Shown here piece after piece: positions 10,926 to 23,187 of a stretch of DNA of 64,000 nucleotides; within the stretch, counting starts at the first letter, position 1; every line of letters starts with the position of its first letter. A program made the translations under genes and the position numbers. The stretch lies in assembly GCA_019009955.1 (NCBI GenBank), contig CM032233.1, positions 99,237,501 to 99,301,500 on the forward strand, written 5' to 3'. Source of the DNA: Riptortus pedestris. Taxonomy: Eukaryota > Arthropoda > Insecta > Hemiptera > Alydidae. Below the pieces are notes generated by a model. It was given only the letters and a program-made list of their open reading frames with translations, was not told the origin of the DNA and did not search any database.

Positions 10926-11370
10926 AGCTTTAAATTATTGTTGAACATGAGATACTTAGAGAATTGCTCTACGTCAAAATTGCATGATTAAGAATGGGGC
11001 TTAACTCCTAAAACAAAATAATAGAAATAACTCATTTAATATTCGAGTTAGCGAAAAATGTTAATTAATCAATCGATGGCAAAAGGTCAATGAAATGACG
11101 GAGATATTAAGATTTTTCGAAATCCCTCCCCTCCCACTGGTGGAATTTCATGCGTTTACGAACTATATCTTTAGTTTTCCATAAAATGTTTAAATTTCGA
11201 GATTGGTAACGATGACAAATACAACCCCCCCCCAAACACACACACACACACACAAACAGTTTGGAGCGAACTTTACCAATTTAGTCATCGATGGGCATTT
11301 GGGGAAATTTCGAAAATCGCGTTATGAGTACGACCTCAATAGCTGATTTCACCTAAGGGCAATCTGCTAA
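10926..11370 (+). mobile_element. HLN copy, C type, lacking 5' end
   Basis: Matches 9645-10000 (shared GATACTTAGAGA and AATAACTCATTTAATATTCG), establishing the C module as a repeated variant. A (CA)n tract (11235-11254) replaces the TA array. It ends GATTTCACCTAAGGGCAATC-TGCTAA. Confidence 0.7.
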
Positions 11371-11702
11371 TATGCGATTTATGTTGACTTGCGACCCCAA
11401 AGGTGGTAGGAATTATTTTATACCTTATAGTCAAACGTCAGAATTGAAATAATTTAGGCAAGGAGAGTATGTGAAGAACGTAGTCTGTAGTATTAAGAAC
11501 GTATTAGTATATTGAATGGAAGCGTGGGAGTTGTTTGGCCACATACAAGCCGGAAAGCTCAGAGACTTTATTATAAGCAAGTTCTATTATAGTTGTGCCA
11601 ATATCAAAATAGAACTTTAGCAGATGGGCCAAGGCCCTTATTCTGTTATTTGAATAGTTTTTTTTTTAATTTTTTTTTAACATATTTCCATCATCATATC
11701 AT
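11371..11702. other. Unannotated spacer
   Basis: Nothing recognised; T-rich near 11660-11690. Confidence 0.5.
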
Positions 11703-11813
11703 CAGATTTCCCTTAGGAGAAATCAGCTACTGAGGTTGTACATTGGGATTTTCCAAAAATGTCTTCAAATGTCCATCGATACTACCTAGGAGATAACGAA
11801 AATGAGGTCCGTT

Positions 11814-11876
<63 letters not shown>

Positions 11877-12342
11877 CTGTTAGCTCTCTAGCGGTAACAT
11901 TTTTGTTTGATCGATACCAAACTCGATATTTAAACGTTTTATGTAAAAATGAAGATCTAGTTCGTTAACGGCTAAAATCTGAGAGAAAGTGATAGAGGTG
12001 GTTTAGAGTGGGAGAATTTAGAACATTCGAAATATCTCCTTTGTTATGCCTCGGATAGAAAAATTGTATGGATTCTATCTTATTGCAAATGTAATGTTCT
12101 ATAAATGTTATTATATACGTTTATTCAATATCTCGATTATTAACAAAGATGTTTGCATTTTTTTAGTTTTCGGTCTTCAGTAAACCTCCACTCCTACTCA
12201 TATAATATTAGCGATATGCTGTTATATTATGAATGCTTTATTTGAAGGCTAAATATCAAACGTTTACGTTTTGAGATAAATGCAAATACGTGACGCAAGT
12301 AGGAAATCTTCTCAGTTAACGCAGCACCTGTGTGACGGAAAT
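11703..12342 (-). mobile_element. HLN copy, K type, near complete
   Basis: Reverse 3' end CAGATTTCCCTTAGGAGAAA, TA array 11819-11871 and core. The decayed 5' end (GTTAACGCAGCACCTGTGTG) is preceded by GTGACGCAAGTAGGAAATCT. Confidence 0.8.
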
Positions 12343-13672
12343 TTATTTTTCTTAACAGTATAGTTATATGTCAATCTTTCAATTTTATTAATATTTGAAT
12401 TATGTCCTTTCCAAACTTATAACTAAATGTAGTTCACGACTGAAGGCAGGGGACCCTTTTAAAACATTATTCATCTCCTTCTCTCTCAATGATTAATTGC
12501 ACCTTTTCTTGTCCCCGTATGCATCCGATATTGAAACAGAAGCCAAAACTGTATGCCTTTACTGATTGGCCATAGTGTCCATAGTTCATAATATGGGAGC
12601 ATTCTTGGCCTCAGGCAAAAGATATTTGCAAGTCAACACATTTTTTTTATAAAGACTGATGATGGGAAAAATATTATATTATGTGTTAATGTAACTAAAT
12701 CGACTCAAACGGTTTGAATTATTTCACAAAAGTAAGTTTGTGTTGTTATCTCAAATGGAACTTCAGCAATTAATAATCAATAAACAATTTATTTTGGTTT
12801 ACAGAACTATTGTATATTGTTACGTACGTATTGTTATATATTGCTTATATTAAAAGTGCATTGGAAATTGTATTATAAATTATTTAAATAAAATACCTAA
12901 CGTACTGACATAAAATGGCCAGATCCCTTACTCCGCCATTTATTTATGACATAATAAAGAAATAAACAACTCATAAACAAGAGGTTTTCTTTCTCCTAGG
13001 CTCTTAGAATTCCTGATTGAAAGAGGTGAGAAAAATACTCTGATATAACTTAATGTATCTTTATAAGTAATAAATTTTATATTTTCTTTAAGCAAGGTTT
13101 TCTTTCATCAAGTTCTTATCTCCGCCATGAAGTTGCTATAAATGAGAGATGAGCTATAAACAAGGGTATCCTTAAATAAAAAAGTATTAAAAAACCTGCG
13201 ATATTGATTCATAATAAAATTTCTTACGACTTTTGAGATAGCGTTCAATTTATTGATATTCTAACAGATATTGCAGTGGTACGCTAAAATTCAAACAAAA
13301 AGTAACGCTAAAATTAACAACTCAACATACATTTGATCATTTTCCCTCAGTTGCCATTCACATATAAATGGTTTCAGTTTAAAAATGAGTAATATGGTCG
13401 CATGACGGCGTTATCTTGACATTCAAATAGACGGATGACACAATCTCATGATATTCTGGGATAAAGGTTTTGCGACTCTTTTCATTGATCATTCAACATC
13501 TAACAACGTCTGTAGATTAACAAAAAAAAATGACACACAGGAATAGTATTCTTGGTACTTTGAAATACTCGAATACAATTATTTTGTAGGATGCCATTTC
13601 CAATTTTAACTCTTTCCCTGCAAAAGAAAAACCTCGCTAATGAGATTAATCTGACGGCAAGAGTCCGAAAAA
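12343..13672. other. Long unannotated AT-rich stretch
   Basis: No gene, RNA gene or known repeat end. Two loosely similar pieces (12945-13000 and 13105-13175, sharing CTCCGCCAT and ATAAACAAG) hint at a decayed tandem duplication. Otherwise nothing seen. Confidence 0.4.
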
Positions 13673-14380
13673 GTCCGCCACGGAAGGGCTGCGTAAACTA
13701 AGCTGATTTCCCACGGGAAGGTTTACAACAGATAAATCTACATACTGCTAACACCACCGTGAATGTTAAGCGAATAAATACAAACGGTAATAAGAAATCA
13801 TTCAGTAAATTTATAGTTAACTTGTACAGGGCAGCCAACTTCGCAGCGCTGAATAGATAGAATTATTCTACACCTGAAAGATGAACAATTAATGAAATAT
13901 ATCTGAATATAAAAAATTAATTTCATTGAAAACTATTTACTATAGGTAGTGGAGTAATTTAAATGGATCAGAATAATTTTTATCTCAATCACTCAGATTT
14001 TAGTAATCCAAGAAGAAAGGAAGGGGAGGGGGGGTCAACTGAACGTATTTGTTTGTATCTCGTATAAAAAAGGTTTGTTGAAAACAATATTTGGTATTTA
14101 ACCTAGTAATGAAGTGTTTCATGATATAACAACTTATTATTAATATGACACTAGTAGGAGCGGGGGTTTACTGAAACCGTAAACATATAAAATCGAAATA
14201 TCTTGGTTAATACTCATTATACGAAAAATATGTATCGAACAATACTTATGGTAAAATTAATTTGCAATAAAATTGTTTCTATACAATTTTTCGATCCGAC
14301 GTATTAAAACGACTAAATATCGTGTTTGGTAACGATTAAACAATAATTGCGACTGCTAGAGTGGTAACTGACATATATAA
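13673..14380 (+). mobile_element. HLN copy, L type, cut at TA array
   Basis: 5' end GTCCGCCACGGAAGGGCTGC and L module with CACCACCGTGAATGTTAAG, then G-rich tract, core and CTGCTAGAGTGGTAAC. A Helitron starts where the TA array is expected, and the HLN 3' block is not found beyond it. Confidence 0.8.
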
Positions 14381-14838
14381 TTGTAACCTCTGTATTTCAC
14401 GATACTTTTTCGTTTCATATGCCATTGGAACGATATCAACGGCATTTGGCTTAGGTATACCATACTTGATGTTTCACGGTATTTATCAACACTTAATATC
14501 CTATTGGTTATAGCCTGAAATTGGGCCTTGAATTAGGGGGAGGGGTTAAGAGAGGGGATTCGAAAATTCAAAATATCTCCTTTCAGGTCGCAAAATGCTA
14601 AGAGAACCAATCTTCTTAAACTATCGATAGCCTACAATTGTTGTACGCATTTTTCATAACTCAAGTACTAAGAGAGTTATTCAAACTTTCTGGTTTTCAG
14701 CCTTTAGCCTGGTTTTTAGCCTAAACACTGGGACGGGTAAATGTCAAAATATTGTGCAAAGTAAAGCCTTACCAAAAAAAATACCATCACCATTCAGCCT
14801 CCAATGAATTCCCGGGCGAAGCCGGGTATCTGAGCTAG
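14381..14838 (+). mobile_element. Helitron, short non-autonomous copy
   Basis: 5' TTGTAACCTCTGTATTTCAC; 3' CCCGGGCGAAGCCGGG, TATCTGAG-CTAG then T. At 458 bp it lacks most of the internal units of the 7.8-kb copy. It joins the preceding HLN at its TA site and is followed by AATATATAA. Confidence 0.75.
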
Positions 14839-15315
14839 TAATATATAAATTTCTATTCTATAAGTCCTCTACAGTTACTTTGCCCTTACGGAAAAAATTT
14901 TGCAAATTGAAGCCTTGCTATAAAAATACCCTCATTGTTCAGTCAACAATGATTTCCAGGTTATTGCCGGGTACCTAAATTACACACATTCCCAAGCATC
15001 AGTACAGTACTAGGTGGCGTGCTTTTATATTTTAGATAACTTTATTACGTTGTACTAATAACAAACTGCAGTTTATTTATTATTTTAGACCACTTATCGT
15101 GGTTCGCAGCAAATTGTCTCCAATTACGGAGACCCCCGCTTCGGTACGTCCTTCTAGTCATAAAGTCAGCACTTAATGCAGGTTAGCTACTCATTTAATT
15201 GCCTTCTATTACGTCCCATTATATAAGACATAGGGTTCTCTTCCATTTACAACCACAAACAGTGGTCTTCAGCAAGGTTCTAACAATTTTCGATCCGAGT
15301 CTGTAATTTTTGTTA
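14839..15315. other. Unannotated spacer
   Basis: 14900-14990 vaguely resembles Helitron interior (TTGAAGCCTTGCTATAAAAA). No gene seen. Confidence 0.35.
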
Positions 15316-15560
15316 CCAGATTACCCTGAAGAGCAATCAGATATTGAGGTTGTACTCATGATGAGATTTTCGAAACATCTCTTTAAATGCCCATCGGTTC
15401 AACCCAAGAGATGACGAGAACGAACGTAAACGTTAAAAATTATAGATGTTTATTAGATTTTACCTCTCTTAGTGGTCTTAGTTTTTGTTTGACCATAACA
15501 AAACCGATATTTAAGAGTTTTAAGTCAAAAACCAAGATCGAGTTCGTTATGGTTTTGAAC
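15316..15560 (-). mobile_element. Decayed HLN 3' half
   Basis: Reverse 3' block (CAGATATTGAGGTTGTACTC, TTTAAATGCCCATCGGTTC) and part of the core (CCAAGATCGAGTTCGTTATG). The array is replaced by non-repeat sequence. Confidence 0.65.
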
Positions 15561-15739
15561 AGCAACGGAAGCAGTATTTTTATTCGGTCCCGTAGAAGAT
15601 ACTAGCCACAGTAATAGTTGAATAATTTTATTGATTAAAAGTAATGAATTATATTTTTTTAAAAACATATTGTACTGTGGTATTTGAAAGATAACAAAAA
15701 TTTTTGATATAAAACAGTTCGTATGAGCTTCATCTATAT

Positions 15740-16263
15740 CATATGTGGGCAATCCCCGGCCTGCAAGACATTTTGAAAAACCCAATTATACAAAAATATT
15801 ACACTATTTACTCCAAATGAGGAAAATGAGGAGAGATTTGTGCATTTGACAGTACTTATAAATGCGAACAGTTCTTTTCAATGATGAGAGTTTAAAAATC
15901 AAAATATCGTAGAAAGATGACTGACGATAATTTGGAAAATTCTTTTCGTGTCTGCATCAGTGGAATTAATTCATACATTCTAGCTCAAGTGTGTCATTGA
16001 TTTCGGTGTCGCTGTTTAACTTTCGTTGGTTGTAATAATTAAAAATTTTACGATTTAATTATAATGTTGTATCTATTTTTTTTTCATTTCATTTCCTTAT
16101 TTTAATAAATCGTATTATAATTACATTGTCGTATAACTTCATGTCTGATATCTTTCGTTAAAAATTATGAACACTACTTTAAAATGCACTACTTTTAAAA
16201 GCGGGCCGCGAAGGTATTGGCACACTAAAGTTTGGCCCGCAACTTGCCAAAGGTTGCCCATAC
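15740..16263. mobile_element. Possible hAT-like remnant
   Basis: The left boundary GTGGGCAATCCCCGGCCTGC and the reverse complement of the right boundary, ATGGGCAACCTTTGGCAAG, form an imperfect inverted pair, and both sides carry GGCC/GGCCCG-rich subterminal sequence. Such termini are known in hAT elements. The interior is AT-rich with no transposase. No clean 8-bp duplication was found. Confidence 0.3.
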
Positions 16264-17649
16264 ATGATCTATATTGTCTTTGGTGTACTGAGTTCGAACT
16301 AGGAAGGTCCTTGATTTGTATCTTTATGGTTACTAAAATACTAGGGATTGTTATACCGCGTTAAGTGTAAACAAGGGGTTGCCACATTAACTTCCTACGA
16401 AATAGACGAGAGTCGAATTTGAGACTTTTGATAATTGAACCCAATTCATCCAAATAAAACTCATTTGAATTATTTCAATTTAGTTCGATTAACTATGACT
16501 TACATCTCAAATGTAGATCCACCCATCGGACTCAGACCACAACACAGTCATTTCTGATAGGGTTAATGTTTGTTAGAAATGCGTCCTTAACTGAACTATA
16601 CTTATTTTTAAAATGTCAAATAATTTTGGATTTAATAAATATTAGCCTTAGGATTAAAGTACCGTTCCTTGACAGAAGGAGATTACTTACTTGATAAGAC
16701 TTGTTCTTGTAGGGACAATAGCAAGAAATCAATATGTCAAACTCATATGAGAGTACAATACTGAGCCTATAGAGAGTGTAGCTAGCTTTATTATATGTCA
16801 ATTCCATTATTAGGAGCGTTGTAGTGGTCAGGGGAGTACACATGGGATTCAATTGAGCAATAGGAGAGTACCAGCGAGCATCTATTAGGAAAGCAGAGTC
16901 GCTGAATGCGCCTATCCAGTCCACTTCACTACAAAAGCCGGTATACATGAGTTCTATTGAATAGAGATTGCTTTAGCAGGGCCCTGAGGCTAGGACTCGT
17001 GGTAAGCCTGTATATCTGGGACTGGTCCAATGCACACAGGGTGAAGGGACTCAAACTACATGCCCTATATCGTCGGATGCATAAATTTCTGCTCTTAAAT
17101 GGCACTTCAAAGCAGCCAATATTGATGGAGAACAAAGGGCATATAGGCGAAAACACTCAGGTGACGCTTTACAGCCCGTTTATATTGTTAACCTGAAAAT
17201 ATTGAATGGCCTCTGGTAACATGTTTGATTATTTCATGCCTCTAATTAGCCTTGAGAGCAGCTTTAAGCGGACCAGGGAGATATTATTAGCTTAATTGAG
17301 CTTCAGCTGCATTAAGTGAATATCGTGCAAGTAGAATTACGGTTTAACAAAAGACTGAAAAAAAAAATCAAATAAATTAGGGAATATTCCGCTTAGTAAA
17401 AAAAGTTAAGAACAACAATTATATTAATTATTACTACTACGATAATGGACTTGATTATATAACATTTTAGATTAGAAGCGCAGTAACGAACAAATGATAT
17501 TTTATTTTAACCATTTTTAAAACCCCACAACTCTGTGCCCAATTTCGGCTATTAAATGTTACTTGTACATATTGAATATGGTGTCGATTATGTAAACATT
17601 TATGCCTCACGAGCCTAACAATAATAAACGTGAGTTTAATTGAAGAAGA
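16264..17649. other. Unannotated sequence with open frames of unknown origin
   Basis: Frames at 16616-16948 (-, 110 codons), 16929-17156 (-) and 16957-17196 (+) have no recognised motif. 16930-17170 is less AT-rich than its surroundings and could be a transposon or exon relic. Confidence 0.3.
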
Positions 17650-17955
17650 TATCGTTCTTGCAGTCGTACTTTTTTGTTTGATAGCTACCCAATAAAAGAT
17701 TTAGTGGTTTCATATAAAAAGTAACGTCAATTCATTTTCGGTTGAAATCGAACCTAGAGGAAGAGGAGAGGGGTTTTTGGAAAGGAAAAAACATAAATTC
17801 GAAATATTTCCGTTATATTATTTTTTTAATTCCTACATTATTTTTTCCTCTAATTCTAATATGCACGGAGACATTTGTATTTTTTAATCTTCACGCTTAG
17901 GCAAATCCCTGCTCCTACTCATTTTGTGTTAGCATGAAGCCAGTATGTCAAGTGG
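17650..17955 (-). mobile_element. Decayed HLN core
   Basis: TTTTGTTTGATAGCTACC, a G-rich tract (17757-17776), AAATTCGAAATATTTCCGTT and AATCCCTGCTCCTACTCA follow the HLN core order in reverse. Neither terminus is recognisable. Confidence 0.5.
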
Positions 17956-18149
17956 TTGGACGTTGACCCTTATTATGGACCCTTATTATGCATACTATAG
18001 AAAATGTTACATACATGATCTTGGAAATAATTTCATACAATATTTGCAAAAGTAGAAATACTTAGTGACAATCAAGAATGAGTGAGTATCGGCAAAAAAA
18101 AAGTGCTGAATCCGTCAAATAAGTGAGATTATTTTTAATGCTGACCATC

Positions 18150-18710
18150 TCGGACACTGGTAGTATCCTCCTTCAGAGCAATGGTGTTGTGGATTTTTGA
18201 AAATTCGAAATATCTCCATTGCTATACATGGCATCGAAATATTGTACAGAACCAATCTAATTGCAAATTAAATGTACTATAAATATTGTCACACACATTT
18301 ATTCTCTACCATGAATATTAACCGAAATATTTTAATTTTTTAGATCACCCACTCCTACTCTTGCCATATTAATTATAAGCTGTTATATCATTAACCACTT
18401 CATTCCAAGGTTAAATACCAAATATTGTTTTCATTGAACTTCAACTTTAAGAGACATATGCAAATACGTTCTGTTGATCCCCATCGCCTTTTGATCTTGT
18501 ACTACTAAAATTTGAGTGATTGTGATAGAAATTATTCTGATTCATTATAAATTACAGTACTAAATATAGTAAATAGTTTTCAATTAAATTAATATGTTAT
18601 ATTCAGATATATTTCAGAAATTGTTTTTCTTTCAGGGAAAGAATATTCTTCTGTTCAGCTCTGTGCGGTTGGCAGACTTGTTTGTTTACAATATTATTGG
18701 GAGTGGAAAA
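18150..18710 (-). mobile_element. Decayed HLN, core plus part of L module
   Basis: AAATTCGAAATATCTCCATT, TTGAATTTTTTAGATCACCC-like phrases and GTTTTCAATTAAATTAATATG match 24310-24640. The 3' block, array and 5' hairpin are missing. Confidence 0.6.
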
Positions 18711-19179
18711 AAACAACTAATAAATATAACTGACATCATGTTTACTTTTATGAGCATAGTAAAAATAAATGAAAATTATTTTTGATATAAATTAAAATGA
18801 ATAATTAACGTAATTTAAAGTAACCCTTTCATTAAATTTGAAGACAAAAACATTGTTGTTTTTTCCACTCCCATTCCTATTACATTATGAAATTGAGAAA
18901 TAATTGGAGTTCTGAGTACACCATTGGAAAGGTAATTAAATTTTACACCATTTGTGAGATTCGGCAGTTTGTATGATCTTTTTTGGAAGAGTAGTGATCC
19001 TCGAAAAATTGTCGCTAACTAGACTATTTTAAAATTTCTAATTTTTGATCTGTAATTGTGGAGTGAATAAGATACTTGTGAACATTGAAAGTGCATAAGC
19101 CTTAAAGTAAATTTAATGCTGATTTCAAATATGTCATGAAATGTTGAGAAAAATGTGTAAAATTAGAGAAAATTGGGGG
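18711..19179. other. Unannotated AT-rich spacer
   Basis: Nothing recognised. Confidence 0.45.
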
Positions 19180-19335
19180 GTTCCTACAAAAAACATGGTT
19201 TTCTGGAAGTAACCTTTAGAACGGCATATGTACGGAACGGAATGAGATAGAAACCTGCGGTTGGTGGCGTTTAACTACATTTTTGGTGTAGTTTTACCGT
19301 TTTAAGGATTGTCAACTACTTGCGATACACCCTGT
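19180..19335. mobile_element. Possible mariner-type right end
   Basis: Ends TTGCGATACACCCTGTATAG. Its complement, TACAGGGTGTATCG, resembles the CAGGGTGT termini of IS630-Tc1-mariner elements with an adjoining TA. No matching left end was found upstream, so only a solo end is suggested. Confidence 0.35.
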
Positions 19336-19339
19336 ATAG

Positions 19340-19600
19340 TTGGAATATAGTGAAGAGAAGAAGATGGGGAGAAGAAGGGCGGGTAGGATAGGAGGTAGAA
19401 CTTGCCAAGAAGGGAGGGTGTTAGTGCTGATACCTGCCTGCTTCCCAGCGCTCTTGGATCTAGTCCTAAAATTCAGCAATAAATTGGAGAGAACTGGCAA
19501 AGAAAAAGTCCATCCTGGCAGCCTTACCCTCCCCCTTATAACCCTCATTATCTTTCTACCCCACCAATTCATTCGCCAATTTCTGTTTAGCCTGTTTCCT
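19340..19600. other. GC-elevated island
   Basis: Purine-rich then pyrimidine-rich sequence with open frames on both strands (101 codons +, 86 codons -), no known motif. It stands out from the AT-rich surroundings and could be single-copy host DNA. Confidence 0.3.
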
Positions 19601-19615
19601 CACGAGGTGGGAAAA

Positions 19616-19792
19616 AATCCGTCGCGCAGGAGCTGCGTAAACTAAACAGATTTCCCACGTGAAGTTATACAATAGCGAAATATCACGCTAGCCGAACAGT
19701 TACGGAAACGGCCGCACTAGCTCTTGACGGAAACTCACGACTAGACCCGAAGTTAGCCGATCTCACCTCGACCGTTATAATTAATAAAACAA
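19616..19792 (+). mobile_element. HLN 5' fragment, S type
   Basis: TCGCGCAGGAGCTGCGTAAA, TTTCCCACGTGAAG and the S module through CCGAAGTTAGCCGATCTCAC. It ends in ATTAATAAAACAAA, where another copy starts. Confidence 0.8.
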
Positions 19793-19793
19793 A

Positions 19794-20543
19794 GTCCGTC
19801 ACGCAGGGGCTGCCTTAAACTAAGCAGATTTCCCTCGTGAAGTTAAGTAAAAGATATGTATGCATACTGGTAATACAACACCACCGTGAATAAATACAAA
19901 CGGAAATAAGAAATGTTTCGGCCAATTTCAATAACCTGCCTACAGGAAGCGTTAGGTTAGAAATGTAAACAAACAGGTCTGCCCGCCTCACACCGGAAAA
20001 AAACATCACTGAAATATATCAGAATATAACATATTAATTTCATTGAGAACTATTTACTATATCTAGTACTGTAATTAATAATGAGTGAGAATAATTGTTA
20101 TCTCAATCAATCAAATTGTTAGTCCATAACCTTAAGACGGGGGACGGGGGGATCACCACGACATATTTGCATGTATCTCGTATAAAAAAGGTCTCTTGAA
20201 TACAATTTTTGGTATTTAAACTCCGAAAAATGTGATTTATTATGTAGCAGAGTATTGTTTATGTAACATGAGTAGAAGTGGCGGTTTGCTGATGGCTGAA
20301 AACTAAAAAAATGCAAATATCTCGGTTAATATTCAAGATAGAGAATACATGTACATAACAATATTTATAGTACATTTAATTTGCAATAAGATTGATTCTA
20401 TACAATTTTTCGATCCGACGTATTGTAACAAAGATATTTCGAAAATCCTCCCCTCTAAACCCCTCCACCTCCCGCTGGTCCGATTTCAGCCGTCATGAGT
20501 ACGACCTCAATAGCTGATCTGCCTTAAGGGAAATCTGTTAAAA
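19794..20543 (+). mobile_element. HLN copy, L type, lacking the TA block
   Basis: Perfect 5' start GTCCGTCACGCAGGGGCTGC, L module, G tract and core. GATTTCAGCC then joins directly to GTCATGAGTACGACC, deleting the rest of the core, the array and part of the 3' block. It ends CTTAAGGGAAATCTGTTAAA. Confidence 0.85.
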
Positions 20544-20794
20544 TCTACTCATGAAAATGCTCTTATGGCCGAAGAGCAAGTTTAACCCTTGCAACTCGTA
20601 TATAGATGAGTCATAATATTAACAAAGCAAAATTAAAATAGGCTATAAGGGGAGGCACAATAGGATATGCAAATCCTTCCATCAAGACAATGGCAAACTA
20701 CCCTATTATTTCTAATTAAACTTCAATTTCCATATTAGTAGTTAAGCAATCACTGTTTATGAAATATTCATTAAAACGAATGGTTTTAAGACGT

Positions 20795-21272
20795 TTTTAG
20801 CAGATTTCCCTTAAGGGGAGCTATTAAGGTCATACTCATGACGCAATTTTCGAAATTTTTCTTCAAATGTCCATCGATCCTAGTAGATGACGAAAATGAG
20901 GTACGTTCAAAACTGTATATATATATTTGTCTGTTATCGCTCTAGTGGTCGCAATTGTTGTTTGATCGTTACCAAACTCTATATTTAGTCGTTTTATGTA
21001 AAAAGAAAGATCAAGTTCGTTAACGGCTGAAATCTGACCAGGAGGAGGGGGCGGTGAGGTTTAGAGGGGGAGTATTTTGAATATTCGAAATATCACCGTT
21101 ACTATACGTCGGATCGAAAAAGTATATAGAAGGAATCTTATTGCAAATTAAGTGTACTATAAATATTGTTATATACATTTATTCTCTATCTTGAATAATA
21201 AACGAGATATTTGCATTTTTCAGTTTTCAGGAAACCCTCACTTCTACTTATGTTATACAAACAATTATTTGA
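20795..21272 (-). mobile_element. HLN 3' part, truncated
   Basis: Reverse 3' end TTTTTAGCAGATTTCCCTTA, short TA run (20917-20931), ATCGCTCTAGTGGTCGC, G tract and core through CTTCTACTTATG. The 5' module is missing. Confidence 0.8.
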
Positions 21273-21518
21273 TTTCTTCTTTGAAGCTTCTCAAACTGCA
21301 TCTAAATGCTGGAGATATTCTTTGGTGAGAAGTAAGCTTCAAAAATTGTCCTCTTCTAAATTTCCGTGTTTTATGCAATATTCCGAAACTTTGAAATGCC
21401 TTAAATTCCACTTTTTCTAATTTAAGAAAACGACTCAGTTGTATCAGATTCATTATTAACAAAAACGTTTCTTATAATTTAGTAGGCAAGTGGCAGGTAA
21501 CCTACCTTCATGTATAAC

Positions 21519-21643
21519 TTTTTAGCAGATTTCCCTTAAGGGAAATCAGCTATTGAGGTCGTACTCTTGACGCGAGTTTCGAAAAATTTCTTCAAATGTC
21601 CATCGATCCTACCCAGGAGATGACGAAAATGAGGTCCGTTCAA

Positions 21644-21697
<54 letters not shown>

Positions 21698-22153
21698 CTG
21701 TTAACGCTCCAGCGGTCGAAATTTTCGTTTGATCGTTACCAAACTCGATATTTAAACGTTTTATGCAAAAATAAAGATCAAGTTCGTTAATGGCTGAAAT
21801 CGGACCAGTGGGAGGGGGGGGTTTAGAGGGGAGGATTTTCAAAAATTCGAAATATCTCCGTTACTATACGTCGGACTGAAAAATTATATAGTATCAATCT
21901 TATTGCAAATTAAATTTACTATAAATAATGTTATGTACATTTATTCTGTATCTTGAATATTAACCGAGATATTTGCATTTTTCTGTTTTCAGCTTCTGAG
22001 ATGAGATCGGCTAACTTCGGGTCTAGTCGTGAGTTTCCGTCAAGAGCTAGTTCGGGCCGTTCCCGTAACTGTTTGACTCTCTATTCTGAAATTTCTCTAT
22101 TAAAACTTCACGTGGGAAATCTGCTTAGTTTACGCAGCCCCTGCGTGACGGAC
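21519..22153 (-). mobile_element. HLN copy, S type, complete
   Basis: Reference short copy, 635 bp. It has the 3' palindrome GATTTCCCTTAAGGGAAATC, 3' block, TA array (21647-21692), G tract GGGAGGGGGGGGTTTAGAGG (21810-), core, S module and 5' hairpin ending TGCGTGACGGAC. A runs flank both ends (T runs as written). Confidence 0.9.
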
Positions 22154-22360
22154 TTTTTTTTTTCTTTTAAATAGACATATGTTATTAAATAACGGTCTGA
22201 TAAATTACTAATAATATTAAAGAATATCTGGTGTGGCTACAGTAAAAAAGACCCCTTCCCATTAGTCCCCGTAACAGACTAATGATTTCATCAGAATGAA
22301 TAAATATGACATTACGTCCGTTCCAACCAAATTCTTTCTTACAGTATACAGGATACAGTA

Positions 22361-22382
22361 ACACACACACACACACACACAC
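22361..22382. repeat. (AC)n microsatellite
   Basis: About 11 AC units, not visibly part of an HLN copy. Confidence 0.85.
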
Positions 22383-22488
22383 AGTTTTAATTGGCATCAT
22401 TTGTAATATCTTATAAATATTGTTTGGCTATCATCAAACAAAAATGGGACCTGCTACATATATACTTACATACATACACACATACACA

Positions 22489-22492
22489 CACT

Positions 22493-22588
<96 letters not shown>
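22489..22588. repeat. (CA)n(TA)n compound microsatellite
   Basis: CA units (to 22525) pass into about 31 TA units, followed immediately by an HLN 3' block. It is probably an expanded and converted HLN array. Confidence 0.85.
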
Positions 22589-22591
<3 letters not shown>

Positions 22592-22700
22592 TTAACGGAT
22601 CTAATTTTCTTCAACACCCAGATAGGATCGATGAACATTTGAATAAATGTTTCGAAAAAAGATTCAAGTTCAACGTCATTAGCAAATTTTCTGTGAGATG
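22589..22700 (+). mobile_element. HLN 3' block, solo
   Basis: GTTTTAACGGATCTAATTTTC, CAGATAGGATCGATGAACAT and CGAAAAAAGATTCAAGTTC follow the 3' block order. The terminal palindrome is gone. Confidence 0.6.
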
Positions 22701-23187
22701 ACAAAAATAAAGGAATTATGAGGGTTTATAAACAACAGGTAGATACTAATGATCATGCAGGAAAATTCAAATATTTATAACAACCTATAAAGCGAAAACC
22801 CCTATTTGAAGTATTGATCGACTTAAAATGTTTAAAACGGATAAAATGAATTTTTCAATATTCAAATAGATATGACTATTTGGGCCTTATTCCAGCTGTG
22901 TAAACAAAACCCCGACGGATAGCCTTGACTATGTTATGATTAAAACAGCACTATACAAACAGGAAATAAATCGTCAAAATGTAGTTGCTCTCCATGATAA
23001 AGGGCAATAAACTGCAGAGGTCATCATTACAAAAAAAAAAAAAAAAAAAAAAAGCAAAATCCAATCTACATATAATAACAGTAAGGGAAAACAAAAATTT
23101 AAAATAAAAAAATTATTTTAAGGAAAGAGGAAAAAATGAATAAAACCAAGAATTTTCAAACGAAATCAGAATGAATAAATTAGAAAA
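22701..23187. other. Unannotated spacer with A run
   Basis: A run of about 24 residues at 23031-23053 may be a retroposon tail, but no element body is recognised upstream. Confidence 0.4.

Noticed and set aside
19794..20543. HLN as a classic TIR transposon (MITE)
   Set aside because: The inverted repeats are asymmetric (subterminal at the 5' end, terminal at the 3' end) and no target duplications flank the copies.
22391..22704. Ile-Tyr and Thr-His repeat proteins
   Set aside because: Translations of (TA)n and (CA)n; present on both strands at every TA array.
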